From positions 737,033 through 801,032 of the forward strand of contig NZ_KE159703.1 of NCBI RefSeq assembly GCF_000403435.2: a stretch of DNA of 64,000 bases. Reading direction: 5' to 3'. This document shows positions 36,772 through 45,557 of this stretch, piece after piece. The notes beneath the pieces are model-generated. The model saw only the letters and a program-made list of their open reading frames with translations. It had not been told where the DNA came from and ran no database searches. How positions within the stretch are numbered: the stretch's first letter is position 1; the number at the start of each line of letters is the position of its first letter. The position numbers were made by a program, and so were the translations under genes. This DNA is from Oscillibacter sp. 1-3. Its GTDB lineage: Bacteria; Bacillota; Clostridia; Oscillospirales; Oscillospiraceae.

Positions 36772-37314
36772 ATGCTATTGCAGGAAGAACAGTATATCAT
36801 ACACTGGCTGACTCAGTACGGGGCGCTTACCAAGACGCAGGTGGTCCGACTGCTGAAGGATAAGCCGCCGCAGACCGCTGAGAAGATTATCCGCGGCCTC
36901 AAGCGGGAAGTGATGCTCCATGACATTTCCGGCGGCTACTATCTGGGTGTTGACCCCATGTGCCAGCCGGAGCAGCGTATCATCCTGTCGGTGTGGGTGC
37001 TGCTGCAGTTTATCGACCATGTGGAGCCTATGGCCCACTATCCAGCCACTTATCCCTCCCAGATTTTCTTCCTCAAGGAGAATATGGGCTATGAGATCGT
37101 GGTGCTCTACGATGGGGAGCAGCACCTGGCCCGGCTGCTCCAGCCCCAGGAGGACCTGCGCTATATCTTTGTCCTGCCCAGAATCTCTATGGCCCAGGAA
37201 CTGGTGCTGCCGAATGTCCCCTGCCTGTTCGCCACAGTGGACTACAACGGCCAGGAGGTCCCCACCGTCAAATTTTACACAGAGGAAGGAGGCGCACAGA
37301 ATGGCTCAGACTGA
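36772..37314 (+). CDS. Element protein, DUF5697-like
   Basis: ATG 36772 gives 180 residues. The N-terminal 50 residues look like a winged-helix unit (EEQYIIHWLTQYGALTKTQVVRLLKDK, KIIRGLKREVM). The rest is a mixed alpha/beta domain (YEIVVLYDGEQHLARLLQ, LRYIFVLPRISMAQEL). It resembles proteins labelled DUF5697 next to virB4 on Clostridial ICEs; I recall the family, not a function. It overlaps the next gene by 14 bases. Confidence 0.6.
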   Translation: MLLQEEQYIIHWLTQYGALTKTQVVRLLKDKPPQTAEKIIRGLKREVMLHDISGGYYLGVDPMCQPEQRIILSVWVLLQFIDHVEPMAHYPATYPSQIFFLKENMGYEIVVLYDGEQHLARLLQPQEDLRYIFVLPRISMAQELVLPNVPCLFATVDYNGQEVPTVKFYTEEGGAQNGSD

Positions 37315-37981
37315 TTTTGGCCGCGTTCTGTCAAAAACGGAAGTGCAGTTCAAACGGGCCTCTGACGCTTTGACACAGACAAGACTCTTTTCGGAGCAGA
37401 GCAACCTGAACGCCGCCTATGAGGCGGCGTTTCGTTTTGAAGCGATCCTGGAGCAGGCCGTTCTGCTGGCGCGGGCGCTCCCCGCCTATACGGGACGGCC
37501 CAAGGCGCAGGAAGCGGTGGATGCTTTGATGGAACAGGCCATCCCCATTGAAATGGGCTACACCGAATTGGGCTGGTTTTGCCTGCGGATCCCAGCGCTT
37601 CTCCCCAAGAAGGGGAGTGGTTCCCCGGTCTATATCCAGCAGGCCCTCTATCCGGCTATGAACCGGTTCTTCAAAGGCAAGGTGCCCGCCAGCTATTCTG
37701 ACTGTGTGCTGATCTACCGCCATGTCTATGACAGCGCCCGGCCAGAGCGGGCTTGGCGTGACCACGACAACATTGAACAGAACATGGTGACGGATATCAT
37801 CACACTCTATCTGCTGCCCGATGACGCGCCTGCGCAGTGCGCCCACTTCTATTGCAGTGCCGCTGGCTCAGCGGACAGCACGGAGGTTTATGTTGTCCCC
37901 AGAGAACAATTTCCCACTTGGATCTATGCCGCATTTCACGACAGGCTGAAGGAGGTAACGCTCTATGAAAACCGGGCGTAA
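37301..37981 (+). CDS. Element protein, DUF6100-like
   Basis: ATG 37301 behind AGGAAGGAGG, 226 residues. The N-terminal part is helical (RVLSKTEVQFKRASDALTQTRLFSEQSNLNAAYEAAFRFEAILEQAVLLARALPA), followed by an alpha/beta domain. The pattern fits the family I know as DUF6100, found between virB4 and virD4 in this ICE type. Soluble, with no motif that reveals an activity. Confidence 0.6.
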   Translation: MAQTDFGRVLSKTEVQFKRASDALTQTRLFSEQSNLNAAYEAAFRFEAILEQAVLLARALPAYTGRPKAQEAVDALMEQAIPIEMGYTELGWFCLRIPALLPKKGSGSPVYIQQALYPAMNRFFKGKVPASYSDCVLIYRHVYDSARPERAWRDHDNIEQNMVTDIITLYLLPDDAPAQCAHFYCSAAGSADSTEVYVVPREQFPTWIYAAFHDRLKEVTLYENRA

Positions 37982-38159
37982 TGGAGGAAAAAAGATAAGT
38001 ATGAAAGGCCGGAATTTGCCGCCGTCCAATCACTTACAGTTCAAGCACCGGAAAATCCCTGAAAAACCAAGGGGCCGGCGGCGTGACGAGGGGCCGGATT
38101 GCGGCAAAGAGAGGAGGAGAGATGCCGCAAAGTTGAGTGAGATGGAGGCACAGGAATGA
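37965..38159 (+). CDS. Small basic protein
   Basis: A 64-residue, strongly basic product (KHRKIPEKPRGRRRDEG). A very good AAGGAGGTAACG site precedes ATG 37965, and it overlaps its neighbours at both ends (17 bases before, ATGA after). The tight fit in the operon argues for a real gene. It may bind nucleic acid, by charge only; no family recognised. Confidence 0.5.
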   Translation: MKTGRNGGKKISMKGRNLPPSNHLQFKHRKIPEKPRGRRRDEGPDCGKERRRDAAKLSEMEAQE

Positions 38160-39328
38160 TTACACTCCGCCCGGGCAGTCATGCGTATCGCCTCCTGCTT
38201 CTGTTATCTGCTGCTGGTGAATTTCCAACACGCTCTATGCGGCTTTTGGGAAGTGTTCGCTCTTTGGAGGCTCTGGTATACCGGCTGGAGCATACCCAGC
38301 AATTCCGAAATGAGTCTGGGGCGGACCTGGGCAGCTGTAAGATGCTGTCCGTCAGCGGTAAACGGGACAGGCGTACCATTCGTTTCCACAAAACCGCGCT
38401 CCCACTCCTGAACACACTCCATCCGGCGGCACTGGAACAGTATCTGGCCTTATCCGGCGGACACCGCTTTTCCAGCAGTACTGGACATGTGCAGCGAAAT
38501 CATCGGGTCGCCGAGACGTTGGCAATGTGTATGGGGGCTGGGATCGAGTTCCGGCCCTATGCCCTGCCAGTCCTGCAAAAGCAGCGCATCGCCCAAGTCG
38601 TCCCCCCCGCTCCTGCACTTTACATCGCCAAATCACTCAAGCATCTGGACAGCACAGAGATGAATAAGACCATCTTTACCCGGCTGACGGGGGCCCTGTT
38701 TGCTCATGAGACCTGCTGGGCTGTCTACAACACCCGCAGCGCCGTCATGAAATGGAGCGGCATGGGTGAGTTCAAGACCGCGCAGCACCTTGCGGAGCTG
38801 GCTCGGATGAATGCCGGCATACCCCAGGCAGACCATGCGCTGCTCTTGGGTGAGTGCATAGACATTGCGCTGCGCACGATGGAGGAGTCGGATAAGAGCC
38901 GCCGTATGGAGCTTCGCTTTGACCGTATCTACCCCCACATTCATTTCATTCCGCTGAACTGGCAGGGCATCCGGCTGCTGAGGATCCTGACACTCCCAGA
39001 CTGGAACGAACAGTTGCTCTCAGCGGTATTTCCTTCAGAATGGCGTGCCGCCAGTCCTGGCATCATAGAACACGACGCCCAGCGGGATGGGATATTCATC
39101 CTTTCCCACCTGGATGGGGATCTGGCACGGCTCCTGCGGCTGCGGCAGGCTTTGGAGCACAGCGAAACGCCCTGTGAGGTACTGTGTTTTCCCTGGCAGA
39201 CGGTATTTGTCCGAGATTATCTGGGTGGCCGTGCAGGTCTGCGCGAAGTGACGATGGACGCATTGGAGGATGCCCTGGGTCTGACTGACCCAGAGGACAG
39301 TGATCCACACAAGGAGGTGCCGCCTTGA
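38156..39328 (+). CDS. Element protein with N-terminal winged helix, possibly replication-relaxation type
   Basis: A 390-residue protein. Residues 1-100 read as a winged-helix domain (SHAYRLLLLLSAAGEFPTRSMRLLG...ALVYRLEHTQQF). The remainder is a long alpha/beta region ending in an acidic tail. It lies immediately before virD4 (TTGA overlap), where such ICEs carry a protein resembling the replication-relaxation family. A PHIHF string near residue 260 recalls relaxase histidines, but the other relaxase motifs are absent, so I do not call it a relaxase. Confidence 0.5.
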   Translation: MITLRPGSHAYRLLLLLSAAGEFPTRSMRLLGSVRSLEALVYRLEHTQQFRNESGADLGSCKMLSVSGKRDRRTIRFHKTALPLLNTLHPAALEQYLALSGGHRFSSSTGHVQRNHRVAETLAMCMGAGIEFRPYALPVLQKQRIAQVVPPAPALYIAKSLKHLDSTEMNKTIFTRLTGALFAHETCWAVYNTRSAVMKWSGMGEFKTAQHLAELARMNAGIPQADHALLLGECIDIALRTMEESDKSRRMELRFDRIYPHIHFIPLNWQGIRLLRILTLPDWNEQLLSAVFPSEWRAASPGIIEHDAQRDGIFILSHLDGDLARLLRLRQALEHSETPCEVLCFPWQTVFVRDYLGGRAGLREVTMDALEDALGLTDPEDSDPHKEVPP

Positions 39329-41256
39329 ACAATAATCGTACCCGCACCATTGGTATCATCATCGCTGTCATACTGGGTTTGGCCGCGCTGCTCTATTTGG
39401 GCGGACTGGTGTGCCAGATGCTCACTGAGTATCAGGTTTGGCTGGCTAAAGGAGGTATGCAGGGGCAGGCCCAGATTGGAGACATCCGGTTTGGGCCGCT
39501 TTCCTGCTGGCGTCGGGCTCTTACCATATCCGGACTGAAGTACACGGGGCTGGTAGCCCTCATAGGCGGCAGCGTTTATGTTTTGGTCCGGCTCTATGAC
39601 CGGTTTGGAAGCCGCGATTTTGATGACCGCAACTTTGCCCGCAGCCAGCGCGGAACTTACGGCACCGCCGGCTGGATGGGCGAGACGGAACTGCGCGCAG
39701 TTCTGGAAGTGGCCAGCCCGCAAAAGGCCCGGGGAATCATACTGGGACAGAGCGACCGTGGCAGTGTGATTTGTCTGCCTGAGGATACCAGGCTCAATAA
39801 GCACATCGCAGTATTCGGCGCCAGCGGCACCATGAAGTCCAGAGGCGTAATACGACCGGCGCTGTTCCAGAGTATCCGGCGCGGGGAGTCGGTAGTGGTC
39901 ACAGATCCAAAGTCGGAAATTTACTCCGACACAGTGGAGTTGTTCCGAAAACACGGCTATACCGTCCGGGTCTACAACCTGCTCCAGCCCGAACTGAGCG
40001 ACTCCTGGAACTGTATGTTCGACCTGGGTGGCGATACTCTGATGGCCCAGGTACTGACAGATGTCATTATCGCCAACACAAAAGGGGACGGCAAGGGGGA
40101 CCATTTCTGGGACAACGGCGAGGCCAACCTGCTGAAAAGTTTGATCCTCTATGTGGATCTGGACTCCACACGTCGCCCAGAGGAACGCAACCTGCCCGCC
40201 GTCTACCAAATGCTCACTCAGAACACAGAAAAGCAACTCACTGCACTCTTCGACCGGCTGCCTCTGGACCATCCGGCCCGGGCGCCATACAGTCTGTTCA
40301 GCCAGGCCAGCGATACGGTGCGGGCCGGTGTGGTTCTGGGCCTTGGCACCCGGCTGCAGGTACTCCAAAGCGAGGCTGTCCGAAGCATCACCCGCCAGTC
40401 CGGCATCGACCTCGCTCTCCCTGGGCAGACCAAATGCGCATATTACATCATTTTGGACGACCAGAACTCCTCATTGGAATTTCTGTCGTCCCTTTTCTTC
40501 GCGTTCCTGTTCATCAAGCTGGTCCGCTACGCCGACAGCACACCGGAGCAGCGGTGCCCGGTACCAGTGAATATCGTCTTGGACGAGATGAACAACATCG
40601 GCGTTATCCCGGACTTCTCCCGGCGTCTGAGTACTATCCGCTCCAGAGCCCTCCAAGTTTTGATGTGCTGCCAAAACCTGCCCCAGATCCAGAACCGCTA
40701 CCCCAACAACCTCTGGGCAGAGCTGGTGGGCAATGCGGACACGCAGCTGATGCTGGGCTGCACAGATGATGTGACAGCGGAGTATTTCAGTGCCCGGAGC
40801 GGCGATATGACGGTGGAGGTCAACTCCACCATGACGACCCGGCAGAGCATCGCCATTGCCCAAGTCATCCCCCAGTACCGTTATACGCAGGGGCTTGGCC
40901 GCCGCAGGCTGCTTACGCCCGACGAGGTGCTGCGGCTGCCCAATGATCAACTGCTGATCATCATCCGTGGCCAGAAAATCCTGCGGGCGAGGAAGTTTGA
41001 CTACACTGGCCACCCCTATGCCAAAGAGTGTGTCAAAACCAGTATACGAGACTATCCACTACTCCAACGCACCTCCGCTGTGGACCCAAAGCCTGCCCCT
41101 GAAGTGCCGGAGGCTATACCTGCCCCAGCTCCAGAAGAACATGCACCGCCTGCGGAACCGGCGTCCGCCCCTGCGGCGGTGCCGGCAGAAACACCCAAGC
41201 GTGCCAGGCGGAGGCCGACCCTCTACGAGAGTGCGAAGCCGCCGTCTGATTTTTAG
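39325..41256 (+). CDS. VirD4/TraG-type coupling ATPase (T4CP)
   Basis: Membrane ATPase that brings the DNA-relaxase complex to the channel. TTG start at 39325 behind AAGGAGGTG (643 residues). Two N-terminal membrane helices (about 8-32 and 70-90), then the TraG core: Walker A GASGTMKSR near residue 165 with VVVTDPKSEIY downstream, DHFWDNGEANLLKSLILY, and Walker B VNIVLDEMNNIG near residue 415, followed by CCQNLPQIQ. The C-terminal 60 residues are Pro/Glu-rich, probably cargo-recognition or disordered. Confidence 0.93.
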   Translation: MNNNRTRTIGIIIAVILGLAALLYLGGLVCQMLTEYQVWLAKGGMQGQAQIGDIRFGPLSCWRRALTISGLKYTGLVALIGGSVYVLVRLYDRFGSRDFDDRNFARSQRGTYGTAGWMGETELRAVLEVASPQKARGIILGQSDRGSVICLPEDTRLNKHIAVFGASGTMKSRGVIRPALFQSIRRGESVVVTDPKSEIYSDTVELFRKHGYTVRVYNLLQPELSDSWNCMFDLGGDTLMAQVLTDVIIANTKGDGKGDHFWDNGEANLLKSLILYVDLDSTRRPEERNLPAVYQMLTQNTEKQLTALFDRLPLDHPARAPYSLFSQASDTVRAGVVLGLGTRLQVLQSEAVRSITRQSGIDLALPGQTKCAYYIILDDQNSSLEFLSSLFFAFLFIKLVRYADSTPEQRCPVPVNIVLDEMNNIGVIPDFSRRLSTIRSRALQVLMCCQNLPQIQNRYPNNLWAELVGNADTQLMLGCTDDVTAEYFSARSGDMTVEVNSTMTTRQSIAIAQVIPQYRYTQGLGRRRLLTPDEVLRLPNDQLLIIIRGQKILRARKFDYTGHPYAKECVKTSIRDYPLLQRTSAVDPKPAPEVPEAIPAPAPEEHAPPAEPASAPAAVPAETPKRARRRPTLYESAKPPSDF

Positions 41257-41300
41257 GCAACCACGTATTATTTTTATCAACTACAAGGAGGAAACAAATC

Positions 41301-42707
41301 ATGGCACGTACGAAAAAGGAATTGGAAGATCAGGATCCTCTGCTCGGCAATGAGACTGTGGATCAGACCGCTGGCGCCGACGGTACCGGCCTGACACCGG
41401 GCGGTGAGCCTGGCGCTCCGACCCCGTCCGACCTGGAGCTGGCGGAGGGCGCACCGCTGGACCCCAACGCTCCCCAGACTGAGATGAATCAGGAGCCGGG
41501 AGGCGGACAGCCGCCCCAGACTGACCTGGAACCCGGCGCAGAACCGCCTGGCCTGGGCGAGCCGCCCGCTGTTCCCCATACTGGCTTGGAACCTGCCGGA
41601 GATGGGACGTTGGAGCCCGGCGGAGCCCCGGAATTTCCCCAGACTGACCTGGAATTATTGGAAGGCGCTGAAGGCCGGGCGGACGAAAAGGCCGGTTCCC
41701 AGACTGGCTCTGAAGTGCCAGATGATGAGGCTGCGGGCGAGTCTGGACCTGCCGCCTCCCAGACTGACTCCGGGCAGCCCAAAAGCCGGCTCAGAATGCC
41801 TGGCCGGCGCGGCCAGCGCGTGGTTTCCATTGACGCTGAGCGCACGGTTGAGACGGATACGGACAAGCTGCGCAGCGACCTGCTGGACCTGGTGGAGTCC
41901 CTGAAGGGCAAGAAGATCCTGACCGGCACCATCCAGGGCGTGGAGCGGCTGGCGGACAACCCGGAGATGTCTTACGCCGTCACCTACCACGGCGACTACA
42001 AGGTCATTATCCCGGTACTGGAGGCGGTGGAGGAACCGGAGGACTACCGTGGGCAGCCCAAGGGCGATGTCCTGCACTACCTGCTTAACAAACGGCTGGG
42101 CGCCGAGGTGGACTACATCATCAAGGGCATCGACCAGGAGAGCGGCATCGTGGCGGCCAGTCGTCTGGAGGCCATGGCCATGAAACGGAAGGAGTATTAC
42201 TTCCGCACCGACCGGGACGGCAACTATCAGATTTATGCGGGCATCTGCGCCGAGGCCCGGGTGGTCTCTGTAATCCGGGCGGGTATCTTCGTGGACCTGT
42301 TCGGCGCGGAGTGCTACATCCCCCTGCGGGAACTGTCCTACCAGCGGTGGGTGGACGCCACCGCCCACTACCAGTCTGGACAGCGCGTGCTGGTAAGGGT
42401 GCTGGAGGTAGACCGGTCCGACCGCAGCAGACTCCGGGTGTCTGCATCTGTCAAGCAGGCAGGTGAGAACCCCTATGAGAAAGCGCTGAAGAAGTATGCG
42501 GTGGGCAGCCTGTATGTGGGTACAGTCAGTATGGTGGATACTACCGGAGTATTTGTCTCCCTGGACGGCGGCATCGACTGCCTGTGTACCTATCCCAAGC
42601 GGGGCCGGCCGCCCTGCGGCTGCCGTGTCTCAGTGCGCATCCTGGGCATCAATTACGAGAGCAACCGTATCTGGGGCGTCATCACCCATATGTCCACCGT
42701 GCGCTGA
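41301..42707 (+). CDS. S1 RNA-binding domain protein with acidic repeat tract
   Basis: A 468-residue protein. Residues 1-155 are acidic low complexity with recurring PQTDLE/PHTGLE-like units (at least six). Residues 160-300 form an unassigned alpha/beta domain (RSDLLDLVESLKGKKILTGTIQGVERL). Two S1-type OB folds follow: ICAEARVVSVIRAGIFVDLFGAECYIPLREL, then VGSLYVGTVSMVDTTGVFVSLDGGIDC. S1 domains bind RNA or single-stranded DNA. Located just after the coupling ATPase; it could bind transferred DNA or mRNA. Its function is not known to me. Confidence 0.75.
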   Translation: MARTKKELEDQDPLLGNETVDQTAGADGTGLTPGGEPGAPTPSDLELAEGAPLDPNAPQTEMNQEPGGGQPPQTDLEPGAEPPGLGEPPAVPHTGLEPAGDGTLEPGGAPEFPQTDLELLEGAEGRADEKAGSQTGSEVPDDEAAGESGPAASQTDSGQPKSRLRMPGRRGQRVVSIDAERTVETDTDKLRSDLLDLVESLKGKKILTGTIQGVERLADNPEMSYAVTYHGDYKVIIPVLEAVEEPEDYRGQPKGDVLHYLLNKRLGAEVDYIIKGIDQESGIVAASRLEAMAMKRKEYYFRTDRDGNYQIYAGICAEARVVSVIRAGIFVDLFGAECYIPLRELSYQRWVDATAHYQSGQRVLVRVLEVDRSDRSRLRVSASVKQAGENPYEKALKKYAVGSLYVGTVSMVDTTGVFVSLDGGIDCLCTYPKRGRPPCGCRVSVRILGINYESNRIWGVITHMSTVR

Positions 42708-42803
42708 ATGTCAGAAGGTCCTGATTTCAATCTTTCAGCTTGGACTCATGTACGGTGCAGCAGCATGGAAAGTCAACCCAGACCACATGCTTCTGAAAAT
42801 GTA

Positions 42804-42832
42804 TTGCTATTGTGCGGACATAGTGGTATAAT
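42804..42832 (+). promoter_or_regulatory. Promoter of the toxin-antitoxin pair
   Basis: TTGCTA (42804-42809), 17-base spacer, TATAAT (42827-42832), about 43 bases before the antitoxin start. No clear operator palindrome is visible. Confidence 0.7.
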
Positions 42833-42874
42833 ATGAGGGAAACAGTTTGCCATCTACAGGAAGGAGTGTCTCAC

Positions 42875-43180
42875 ATGGCAAAGACAGCAAACCTCTACGC
42901 CCGCATTGAGCCGGAAGTAAAGGAACAGGCGGAAAGCATTTTAGCTGCGCTGGGTATCCCGGTCTCTAACGCGATCAATATGTTCTATAAGCAAATCATT
43001 TTGCAGCGTGGCATCCCCTTTGAAATGAAGCTGCCGCAGGCAAGGGTAGTGGATATGGGCAAGCTGACTGCACAGGAACTTGACCAGGAATTGGAAAAGG
43101 GATACCAAGATGTTCTGGCGGGCAGGACAAGACCGGCAAACAGGGTTTTTGACGAAATCCGAAAGGACTACGGTATATGA
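42875..43180 (+). CDS. Type II antitoxin, RelB/DinJ family
   Basis: ATG 42875 behind GGAAGGAG gives 101 residues. N-terminal ribbon-helix-helix: ANLYARIEPEVKEQAESILAALGIPVSNAINMFYKQI, the DinJ/RelB DNA-binding module, followed by the toxin-wrapping helix. The stop overlaps the toxin start as ATGA, the usual coupling that keeps antitoxin in excess. RelB-type proteins repress their own promoter. On an ICE the pair would stabilise the element. Confidence 0.88.
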   Translation: MAKTANLYARIEPEVKEQAESILAALGIPVSNAINMFYKQIILQRGIPFEMKLPQARVVDMGKLTAQELDQELEKGYQDVLAGRTRPANRVFDEIRKDYGI

Positions 43181-43506
43181 CATATTCAGTCGAGATCGCG
43201 GCTCAGGCAGAACAGGACTTGCGCGGTATCTTTGAGTATATCGCCTACGAGCTGCAATCGGTCCAAAACGCTGCGGCGCAGCTTGCCAGACTGGAGGAAA
43301 ACGTTTGCGCCCTCGACCGGATGCCGGAGCGGTATCGCCGGTATGAAAAGGAGCCGTGGTATAGCCGGGGCTGGCGGGTTATGCCGGTAGACCATTACTG
43401 TGTGTTCTATACGCCGGATCACGACCGCAAAATCGTGAACATCACCCGCGTACTTTACGGGGGGAGGGACATAGAGACCGTCCTTGCCGATCATGAAACA
43501 GTATAA
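43177..43506 (+). CDS. Type II toxin, RelE/ParE superfamily
   Basis: 109 residues with the RelE/ParE fold pattern: YSVEIAAQAEQDLRGIFEYIAYELQS, a central ALDRMPERYRRYEKEPW, and the C-terminal strands WRVMPVDHYCVFYTPDHDRKIVNITRVLYGGRDIETVL. Arg and Tyr residues in the last strands are retained. Whether it cleaves mRNA (RelE) or targets gyrase (ParE) is not decidable by eye; the VLYGGRD ending leans to the ParE-like side of the family. Confidence 0.87.
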   Translation: MTYSVEIAAQAEQDLRGIFEYIAYELQSVQNAAAQLARLEENVCALDRMPERYRRYEKEPWYSRGWRVMPVDHYCVFYTPDHDRKIVNITRVLYGGRDIETVLADHETV

Positions 43507-43544
43507 ATTCGAGCAAATTGATAGGATCCATGTTATCTTTGAAC

Positions 43545-43577
43545 GGGCGGAGCTGGTAAAACGGCTCCGCCCTTTTG
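43545..43577 (+). terminator. Intrinsic terminator of the toxin-antitoxin operon
   Basis: GGGCGGAGC (43545-43553) pairs with GCTCCGCCC (43564-43572) over a 10-base loop, followed by TTTT. Confidence 0.8.
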
Positions 43578-43605
43578 CTATCCATTGCAAAGGAGCGATA
43601 AACCG

Positions 43606-44145
43606 ATGAATAGATCAAAAAAGCGAAAAAACCGGCTGTTTCCCATGCTCATAACCGTCATGGTGCTGACCGCCGTTTTAACCCCTGCCGCCTATGCGGA
43701 TACCGACGGCACTGAGCCGAAAATTGTGCAGCAGCCCGACCAACTGGTCCTGCAGTTGGGAACGCGCTGGGCCGGGGTGGAGTTTGAGCTGCGCACCGAC
43801 GCCGGTATCTTTCCTGTTCCGGTTGTGGTAGACGAGTATGGCGTTTTGACCATGGACCTGGGCGGCAGCACGACCTATACCTTGAGCTGCATTCACTCCA
43901 CCGCCCCGATCCCTGACCCGGAACCCGAGCAGACCGACCCGCCTCCGCCCGCTGTATCCGACCCCGTGCCGGAGGCTCCAGTCAGCCCCCAGAAAGAGGG
44001 GAAGCAAGGCGGCCTTCCGATTCCAGCAGTCATCTTTCTGGTCGGCCTGGCCGTCGTGGCCGGAGTAATCGCCACGCTCCATATCACAAAGAAGCGCCAG
44101 GAATACGCCTATGACGAGTGGGAGTATGAAGACGACGAGCCGTAA
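43606..44145 (+). CDS. Small membrane-anchored secreted protein
   Basis: ATG 43606 behind AAAGGAG, 179 residues. Basic N-terminus and signal peptide (RLFPMLITVMVLTAVLTPAAYA), a short beta-type domain of about 60 residues (PDQLVLQLGTRWAGVEFELRTDAG), a Pro-rich linker, one membrane helix (IPAVIFLVGLAVVAGVIATLHI) and an acidic, Tyr-containing cytoplasmic tail. Same layout as the 19913-20893 protein. No family recognised with certainty; a surface or channel accessory of the transfer system is plausible. Confidence 0.6.
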   Translation: MNRSKKRKNRLFPMLITVMVLTAVLTPAAYADTDGTEPKIVQQPDQLVLQLGTRWAGVEFELRTDAGIFPVPVVVDEYGVLTMDLGGSTTYTLSCIHSTAPIPDPEPEQTDPPPPAVSDPVPEAPVSPQKEGKQGGLPIPAVIFLVGLAVVAGVIATLHITKKRQEYAYDEWEYEDDEP

Positions 44146-44217
44146 TACTGACTTCGCGCTCCCATACTCACTTTGACACAAAACTTGTGAATAAACCGTG
44201 TATTTTTGGGAATTTGG

Positions 44218-44246
44218 TTGACTTTTCAAAATGTTTATGGTAATAT
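44218..44246 (+). promoter_or_regulatory. Promoter of the structured leader/ncRNA
   Basis: TTGACT (44218-44223), 17-base spacer, TAATAT (44241-44246). The predicted start near 44253 coincides with the first stem of the structured RNA. Confidence 0.65.
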
Positions 44247-44252
44247 TTATCC

Positions 44253-44505
44253 ATAGCAAGACACTGCGTTCAGGCTCTCGATACGCCGGGATAACCTGGC
44301 GTCAGACCTGCCGGAACTTAGCAGGGAATCGTTACGGATCTGCTGTATAGCCGGATCCACACGACGCAGGTCTTGTCTCATAAAATTGTAGCCGGAAGGC
44401 TGCTGAAATACAGTGCAGAGTCAATGGCTGGGTGCGACCCCACTATCCCAGCGCTTGGCTTTGCATTGTCTTTTTTCGGCAGTCTTCCGGCTCTTTCTGT
44501 TTTAT
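44253..44505 (+). ncRNA. Candidate structured RNA: cloverleaf followed by a long rod hairpin
   Basis: Module 1: closing stem 44257-44269 with 44364-44375 (one bulged base), enclosing three hairpins: 44283-44290/44295-44302 (8 bp), 44307-44311/44321-44325 (5 bp) and 44336-44340/44354-44358 with an inner GCT/AGC. Module 2: 44391-44406 with 44476-44491 (near 16 bp), 44410-44424 with 44455-44469 (15 bp including G-T pairs) and 44427-44432 with 44447-44452. It lies between its own promoter and the DUF3268 gene at 44521. It does not match a riboswitch, T-box, 6S or SRP RNA that I know. It may be a cis leader/attenuator, a free RNA, or a DNA origin structure. Confidence 0.55.
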
Positions 44506-44520
44506 TTGGAGGTTTTGAGC

Positions 44521-44958
44521 ATGAAACGAAAATCAAATCGGGGAAAGGTATGGAACCCGCGAGGTACATCTGGACAGGTGCGGTGCCACTGCGGCTGTCC
44601 GGCAGTCCTGCGCAGTGCGGAGGGAATCTGCAGGACCTACCGACCGGGTGCTAAGGTGTATGTCTGCTCCGGCTATCCCGCGTGCGACTCTTTCGTTATG
44701 GCCCACCCGGGAACTTTGGAGCCGATGGGTACGCTGGCCCCTCCGGGGTTGAGACGGCTGCGGTATGAGGCCCACCAGCAGTTCGACCAGCTCCATAAGT
44801 CCGGCCTGATGACCAGGCGGGAGGCATACCAATGGCTGTCTTACACGACGCAGGCGCCCATGTCTCACGCCCACATCGGGCATCTGGGCGAGTATTACTG
44901 CCGGGTTGTGATCCGAGAGAGCAGGAAACTGCTGGCCCAGCGCACTGGGGCGGCGTGA
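44521..44958 (+). CDS. Zinc-finger protein, DUF3268-like
   Basis: ATG 44521 behind TTGGAGG, 145 residues. Two cysteine pairs (VRCHCGCPAVL and VYVCSGYPACDSFVMAHPGT) form a topoisomerase-type zinc ribbon, followed by PMGTLAPPGLRRLRYEAHQQFDQL and a helical C-terminus. This is the pattern I know as DUF3268, zinc-finger proteins on Firmicutes elements. It is preceded by a 260-base structured leader and followed by a sigma-like gene 26 bases on, probably one transcript. Confidence 0.75.
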   Translation: MKRKSNRGKVWNPRGTSGQVRCHCGCPAVLRSAEGICRTYRPGAKVYVCSGYPACDSFVMAHPGTLEPMGTLAPPGLRRLRYEAHQQFDQLHKSGLMTRREAYQWLSYTTQAPMSHAHIGHLGEYYCRVVIRESRKLLAQRTGAA

Positions 44959-44984
44959 ACTTAAAATATCGGGAGGTGAATGGT

Positions 44985-45458
44985 ATGCTGCCGCTTACAA
45001 AAGAACAGCGAGTAAAAGTAGAAGAAAATATGGGGCTTGTGGGCAAGGTAATAGGGGACTGCGTTCACACATTGGACAAGGGTTGCATCTATACCTATGA
45101 TGATCTCTTCCAGATCGGGTGCATTGGCCTGTGCAAGGCGGCCCAGACCGACCAGCCCGGACACAAGGGCGCATTCTCAACCTATGCCTACTGCCTGATC
45201 CGCAATGAGATCTACACACAGATGGAGTACGCCACACGCCGCGGCCGGGAACAGGCCACAGACCCGGCGGAATTGCCCTGCGGCGTAGTGGACGACAGTC
45301 TGGAGGAGCGGGATGCCTGTCGGGAACTGATGGGGCTGCTGGACCGGGCTGAAGCTACAGCCACCGGCACCACGGCGAAAGGCATCCGGGCCATCCGGAT
45401 GCGCATTGACGGATACTCCAGTAAGGAGATTGGTGTCAGCGCCAGTGATAAAATGTAA
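44985..45458 (+). pseudogene. Sigma-70-like regulator truncated by IS21
   Basis: ATG 44985 behind GGGAGGTG. The frame encodes sigma region 2-like sequence (ENMGLVGKVIGDCV, YDDLFQIGCIGLCKAAQTDQ, GAFSTYAYCLIRNEIY) and starts region 4 (IRMRIDGYSSKEIGVSAS). It then enters the left end of the insertion sequence at 45454, which supplies the stop codon after SDKM. The recognition helix is lost. The missing 3' part is not found on the other side of the IS. Probably inactive. Confidence 0.8.
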
Positions 45459-45557
45459 GAAAACGCCGAGGAAAAAATGTAGTTTAGTGGCGGAGGTGAA
45501 GGGAAAAAGATAGACTCCCAATCAGGGCGAGAAAGAGCCCGGAAAGGGAGTCAGAAA

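Noticed and set aside
38900..38980. PHIHF string suggesting a relaxase in the protein at 38156-39328
   Set aside because: No upstream catalytic Tyr motif or second conserved His/Asp block, and the N-terminus is a winged helix; too little to call a relaxase.
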